64,000 nucleotides of DNA, from positions 5,755,001-5,819,000 of the forward strand of contig NC_090796.1 of assembly GCF_040054535.1 (NCBI RefSeq), written 5' to 3'. Every line of letters starts with the position of its first letter. Positions within the stretch are counted from its first letter, which is position 1. Positions 58,359-64,000 of the stretch are shown here, in pieces. The DNA is from Antennarius striatus (taxonomy: Eukaryota; Chordata; Actinopteri; Lophiiformes; Antennariidae). The notes under the pieces were generated by a model. It was not told the origin of the DNA. It searched no databases and saw nothing but the letters and a program-made list of their open reading frames with translations. The position numbers and the translations under genes were made by a program.

Positions 58359-61300
58359 ATGGATCCTGAGCGACAGAAACGAAGAGAAGAAATTCAGAAA
58401 TCAGTGAGCTTCATTCAGTAAGTCACGAAGGAGTGTTTGTTGACTTTTATGCCTGTTTTACAACCAACACGTACCAGTGGGGATGAACACTGGTGTGGGA
58501 ACCACTGACATTATTTCCTGTCTACAGGTCATCGCTGCCTTTCCCTGAGCCAGAGAGTTATGAGGTTAGCATTCATACTTTATACTGTATATGTACTGTA
58601 TGTGTACTGTATTTGTGTGTGAGTATTTATGCGTGTGTGTTTATGTATATAAAATATTATGAACAACACAGTTTGTCATGTTATCTCATGGACTGAGATG
58701 TGAGCACAGAATTTGTGATTTATCTAGACCTCATTTTTTCCTTTAGCTCTTTTTTCTCCTTTTCACCGTATGATGCATTCTCTCTCCTGCTGCAATCCTT
58801 CAATCAAACTTCAACTCCCCTTTACTTGTTCTTTTCAGGCATTTTTGACCCAGTTGGTGTGCAACTTGCTGGATGAGGGCAACTCTTGCTTTCGGGATGG
58901 CGACTGGCGTCAGGCTACCCAGCAGTATGGAGAGGGTATCAGTGTTGCCCGCTATGCTCAGGCTGAGGCCCTTGTTATCCCTCAGGAGCTGCTGGAGAGT
59001 CTCTATGTCAATAGAGCTGCTGCCTATTATCAGTCGGTGGGTAAGCACAGCAAAGTCTAAATGCCTGTAGATGTGCTATAGAACAGAGCAGAATTGTATT
59101 TTGATCAGACTCTTAAAGAACTTTAAATATCTGCTCTTCATTCCTGCCTTTAGAGGACTGTGGTTGTAAGAGTCTTCCCCACTATATCTGTTTAGACTAA
59201 TACACCAAATTTACATCATTGTTAATGACAGCAAACAATGATATAAATTTGTTTGTGTATCACCTCATTTTTCCTAGTTGTGCTACATTCTCATTTTTTC
59301 TAGTTTTACAAGAATAAAATATATACTTGCTAGTGACATCTCGTCAATCCTGTTTCAGTCATTTACATGCCTTTGTTTGCTCCGTGGAAAATTACACTTA
59401 ATATCCAAAGCTTTTCTTTCTTATTAAAATGTATGTTTTTCACTGCAGAGGGATTTTGAACGCGGCGTTCAGGACTGTGACAGTGCACTGTTCGTGTCGG
59501 AAGGCAGTCGCAGAGCTTTGTACCGCAAAGCACTTTGTATGAGGGAGTTGGGACGACTCAGAGAGGCGTATGAATGTGGAACCAAATGTCTCCTTACAGC
59601 ACCACACGTATGTTATCCACATTAGTAATATTAATGCATAAATACAGTAAAGAAGTCCTGTAGAAGAATGAAGTTCAGTGTCAGTATTTCAAGTCATTGA
59701 TATGAGTTGTTTGACTACATTGTGTCCCTTTTACATTTACCTTTTACATGAGTGACATATGTCTTTGGTGAGTTGGGCTGCTTGTTATTACCTTTCGTTT
59801 TCCAGGACAGACAGGTCAGTGACCTGGCCCAGGATCTGGCCAACAAGCTGGGTCTGAAGGGTCGTAAAGCTTACGTCAGCCTGCAGACAGAGTCTGCAGC
59901 CACAGAGGGGGAAAATCATGGGGACACAACCCCACCCACTGGAGAGGTTGGTGGTTTTGCTGCAGTAATGAGTAACTGGTGACTCATAGAGATTCTGATC
60001 TTGTTTTATTTCTTTACTCTTTGTCTTCAGTTGTCTTCCAATGGCCTAGAATCTCTTGGTGACATTGGACCAGGTATTTTGGCTAAACCAAGCACATCTG
60101 TACGTTCCCATCATCACATCAGTTTTCCAATATTCATTTGTATTTTCCATCCCCTTCAGCAGACATGTCTAGTGCACAGTGCATCCCCGCTCCTTTGGCC
60201 ACACCGATCCCAGTCAGTGATGATCCGGCGACGCCGGTGGTGACCCCCTGCACTGACCTGTCGGAGAGTCCCAGCAGCCAGGCCCTGCTACCCATGCCAT
60301 ATTCCGTCCCTGTGTCAGAGCACATGGACGAATGCAGTAGCAGCATCATCAAAGATGAGCTGGACAGTCTGCTCGAGTGCATTCCCAAGAAAGTTATCGA
60401 GGTGAGTAATTGATGGATGACCAGGACACTGTTCCCTTTTGTCAAACTCAAATTGGTTTTATTTCTGTCTGTCTTTTTGTGAATGTTAAAATTGCTTTTT
60501 TGTAGTTATTTGTATTTTAAACAGAAGAGGAGCAGAAAGACTTAGACTCTCCCCGTGTCTCCTTGTCCAGAAACCAGTCCAGGGTGCTATCCCCACTAAC
60601 CTCCCAAACACGGCAGTGGGTCTCCGTCCATCATATTCCCCAAACCTTCCGGCCCCATCGCCCCAGCTTACTCCAGCCTTCTTCAGCTCCTCAATCAATG
60701 ACATGCCCCCCCTAGAGTCTTACTCATCACTAGGCCAGCGGGACCAGGGCTCAGCCCAGGCGCAGGACGCACTGGGAGGCTTCCCCATAGGGGCCACAGA
60801 TGGAGAAGGGAAGATGGGAGTCGCTGCTGGTGGGCTGGATTCTCTGTCGGAGTACACACTCCCTGGTGAGCAAAGGGTTAAACATCTGTTCATCTAATGA
60901 AGAGATTTAGGGAATTTAAAATATTACCCTGTGATCCTGTTGGGATGTCATATCAGTTAAATGACGGAATGATGCAGTGTGTTGGATATGTTAGACTTCA
61001 GTCAGTGACTGTTAAACCTAACCTGTTCATGTTAACTCATTGGCTGCCAGGGCTTTGTAGTAATTGATCTCCTTCAGGTGACTTTCTCTGATGCTCCCGA
61101 CATTTATTGTTTGTTTGTTTTTCTGTTCTTGACCGATCGCAAGATGCTTCACCCAGGCTGACAAAGTGTTGTTCACGTGTGACCTCTGACATACGCAAAC
61201 GTTACATCGTAAGCTTTTGCAACTTCTCCATCTCCCTCTGATTCGCCATCCTCAGTTCCGTAACTGGATCAGTCGTCATGACGCTAAATTCCATGATTAG

Positions 61301-64000
61301 AATCCTGATTTTCACTGACAAGCTCCGGCAGACGGTCCACCAACTGTTGCGTTGAAAACTGTAGTTGACGTCTATAGATGTCATTGGCTGCCAGTGAGAT
61401 AAACACAATAATTAAAAAGTTTAGTAAAGTGAAATGGGTTGCCCAATGCAATGTCTTAGCTGGCTCCTTCTTTGGTCCCACTACTCCTAAGGAGTTGGCC
61501 TTTACCTTGAATGTGTGTCAACACTGCAGTGTGTGAGTTGGCATCATTACTGTTTCACATCTTTGTCCTTGTATCTTGTGCTTCAGGGGGGCGAGTGTGT
61601 CACAGCTTCATCCCTGGAATGCGCAACCACAGTGCTGCACATGCAGTGAGTAACATTCAAACACACACCATGACACATCATGGTGTTAGATTTTATTTAT
61701 GACTTATCTGCTGCTGTATGTCTGTAGCTCTTCTTCATGTCAGATTTGTGTGTCCGCTTCTTCCTCAGAATGGCCCAGCGGGAACCAACCTGTCTCTGCT
61801 CTCCAGGAATCCTCTGGCTGCCACACATGAGTTTCGACAGGCTTGTCATGCCTGTTACAGCAGAATAGGTTGGTCCAAGTCACAGAGTTCTGAGGAACTA
61901 TTTCTGTCTAGGCTCTGATCAACTATTCTTTGCTTCTTTTTTGCACTGGCATGTCATTTCTGTTTGTTATGCAAAACTATGTTTTCATTGTGTTTGAGCT
62001 AACTGATGTCCTTAAAAAGTGTTTTGGGGTTTTTTTTGTTTGTCTTAAAAATTTCCTTTCCTCCTTAGGTCCACGAGTGATGGACTACAAATATCAGCCA
62101 GAGGCAGCACATCGCTGCAAGAGGGATGTGCTGCTGTGCCGCCTCAAGAACACAGATGATCCCACTTGGAAGAGGATCCGGCCACGGCCTGCTCGTAACA
62201 ACTTCCTTGGGGCATTTGTACTCTGTAAAGGTATGCAATCATATGTCCCTTTATTTATTTATTTTGAGGAGGAAGGGAAGTAATGTTTTGAGAATTGTTG
62301 AAATATTGTACATATGTTCTACATTTTCTCTGCCCGAATCATGCAGAGGTGCAGGAGCGTCAGGAGTGCCAGTATGGGGAGAACTGCACATTTGCTTACT
62401 GTCAGGAGGAGATTGACGTGTGGACACAGGAGAGAAAGGGTTCGCTGAGCCGGGAGCTCCTGTTTGATCCGCTGGGCAGCACCGAGCGCCGAGCGCTCAG
62501 CGTCACCAGGCTGCTGCAGCTCCACATGGGCATGTTCATGTTCCTCTGTGAGGTGAGACTGAAGTCTGTCTTTTCCTTTGTTCTTGTTCATCTTTCAACA
62601 TTTTAGGATAAATTATGTTTCTTTCCTCTTTTGACAGGAATGTTTCGACAGTAAGCCTCGAATTATCAGCAAACGCTGCAAAGAAAACTTAGCGGTCTGC
62701 TCAAACCTCACAGCTCGACACCCGTTTGATGACAACAAGTGAGTGGAATGGAGCTTGAATGTCTCCGTGAAAAAACTGAGATAAATACTTTTAAATGTGA
62801 TTTCATTTTCTTCTGTTGTCAAATGATTGTACCCCCTTGTCCATTGCAGGTGCCTGGTGCATGTGGTCAGGTCAGCCAACGTCCGTTATAGTAAGGTGCG
62901 TCCACTGCACCCTCTCTGCCAGTTTGACGTGTGTCGCCATGAGGTTCGCTACGGCTGCCAGCGGGAGGACAGCTGCTCCTTCGCCCATTCCGTCATAGAG
63001 CTCAAATGCTGGGTCCTGCAACAGGACACCGGTGAGTACAAAACACATGTCACTGATCTTTTCAAGGTAAGAATCACTGATAGATTTTTATTTAAGATGC
63101 TCTCCAATATCTCCTTCAGGTATCACCCATGAAGAGATGGTGCAGGAGTCCAAAAGACACTGGCAGCGGCTGGAGCAGAATGCACAGAAGCAGCAGAAGG
63201 TGAGATGGGGAACAGCACTGGGATAGTTTGACGATGATGTATGGAGCTCCCTCCCTACTTCAGGTTGAGGACGGCCACATAGTGTTTCATCTGATGCACT
63301 GTAAATCAGTTCTCTTCATTCAACAAGAAACTTTACCTGGAGAGTATGAAGTGCACAGAAATGTATGGTTTTTCCTCTCAAGGTTGTGAACTATCAAAGA
63401 TCTGCTAGTGCGGCACAGAGGTTGTTATACCTGACTTTGACATGAATCATGTGTGAATGGATCACAAGTCAACATTCTTTAAAAAAAACGACCGCATGCG
63501 TCTGTTCGGACAGTTCTCATTCCTCCCCTCCTGTCTTTCAGCCTGCCCACATCCCACACCCGAGCAGCAGCATGGCTGCAGGAGGAATGGGGGGGATGGT
63601 TGGCGGAGGAGTAGGGGGAGATGGGATTGGTGGAGGTGGCATGAGCCCAGTGGGTGGAATGGGTGTGGGAGGCTTTGGGGTGGCAGCAGGAAGAGGACGT
63701 CCCCTCAACCTGAAAATGAAGTTTGTGTGTGGCCAGTGTTGGAGAGAAGGGCAGGTCAATGAGCCCGACAAGAACCTCAAGTATTGCACAGCCAAAGCAC
63801 GACACAGGTGAGGCCTTTCTCTCAGCCGTGTTCCTGCTTCCTAACTGCTCTTTACTGGTCTTCATGCTTCTTACTTTTGTCTGAATCCATCTCACTGTGT
63901 CCCCTCAGCTGGACGAAGGAGCGTCGAGTCCTCTTGGTGAAATCATTTGAGAAGAAGAAGTGGGTTGTTGTTCGACCTCTGCCCTTCTCCCGCACCTATC
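58359..64000 (+). CDS. zc3h7b: Zinc finger CCCH-type containing 7B (RoXaN), 3' part outside window
   Basis: An RNA-associated protein with TPR repeats, an LD-type motif and several zinc fingers; the human homologue binds translation factors and microRNA hairpins. Exons seen: 58359-58417, 58528-58564, 58839-59036, 59449-59607, 59806-59946, 60031-60073, 60163-60401, 60571-60865, 61587-61645, 61769-61868, 62069-62230, 62347-62552, 62638-62738, 62850-63031, 63120-63199, 63542-63807, 63909-beyond. All phases fit (about 806 residues; human 977). The start is MDPERQKRREEIQKS in an exon opening at 58356. TPRs occupy about residues 33-165 (LLDEGNSCFRDGDWRQATQQ, YVNRAAAYYQS, ALYRKALCMRELGRLREAYE). An LD motif, ELDSLLECIP, is near residue 290. 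CCCH-type fingers are CQYGENCTFAYC and CRHEVRYGCQREDSCSFAH. Its head-to-head neighbour rangap1 supports the identity. Confidence 0.95.

Noticed and set aside
59037..59040. Donor GTAAGC at 59041 for the zc3h7b exon
   Set aside because: Using it makes phase 1 and reads GAG GGA TTT TGA into a stop in the next exon; GTGGGT at 59037 keeps the TPR frame.
63479..63895. Proline- and histidine-rich minus-strand frames
   Set aside because: They are the complement of the Gly-rich zc3h7b exon; plus-strand phases, splice sites and protein similarity fix the coding strand.

Overview
The window is vertebrate nuclear DNA, almost certainly from a ray-finned (probably percomorph) fish. It shows intron-split genes with GT-AG junctions and long CA/GT microsatellites. 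Its repeats are typical of teleosts: L2/CR1, Rex3-type RTE, a second RTE family, L1, copia, Tc1, hAT, Harbinger and tRNA-derived SINEs. Nothing prokaryotic is present. All exon limits were read by eye from splice signals, reading phase and remembered family protein sequence; no alignment or transcript was available.

Four protein-coding genes are present. (1) 1132-33382, + strand: an ABC transporter of subfamily C, best matching ABCC3/MRP3. Its first exons lie left of the window. It has 26 constant exons plus two alternative versions of one TMD2 exon (23523-23833 and 25582-25895). (2) 35485-40815, + strand: a divergent alpha-tubulin whose first coding exon appears to be the ATG alone, with a copia retrotransposon in intron 1. 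(3) 50307-56296, - strand: rangap1, 15 coding exons, apparently complete (580 aa). (4) 58359-64000, + strand: zc3h7b, 17 exons seen, 3' part beyond the window. rangap1 and zc3h7b are head to head over about 2 kb, an arrangement also known in human (22q13.2).

Repeats and relics by region. 1-35 kb (abcc3 introns and 3' flank): an antisense L2/CR1 LINE (2160-4900), an antisense Rex3-type LINE (13228-15365), two tRNA-SINEs with target duplications (18474, 20791), a pogo-like fossil (19030), a truncated second-type SINE (21150), an intronless broken mrpl30 retrocopy (29699-30163), an RTE tail (30589) and a hAT fragment (34517). 35-50 kb: the copia element with a 263-bp LTR, a TA-flanked Tc1 (40971-42167), a SINE piece, an L1 fragment, an RTE element (43312-47405) with a 17-bp target duplication split by a 1.1-kb solo LTR with a 5-bp duplication, and a three-level nest (SINE in hAT-like MITE in Harbinger MITE, 47716-49646). 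50-57 kb: rangap1 intron 4 holds a second copy of the gene's own 5' region and start codon, interrupted by a hAT MITE. A dispersed ~200-bp repeat occurs three times (1, 22060, 55176).

The genes do not form one pathway: they cover organic-anion efflux, microtubules, Ran GTP hydrolysis at the nuclear pore, and an RNA-binding zinc-finger protein. The most notable observation is the abcc3 exon pair. Both copies are open, have matching phases and good splice sites, and differ strongly in sequence. Using both or neither would shift the frame, so the gene looks built for mutually exclusive splicing of a substrate-pathway transmembrane segment.
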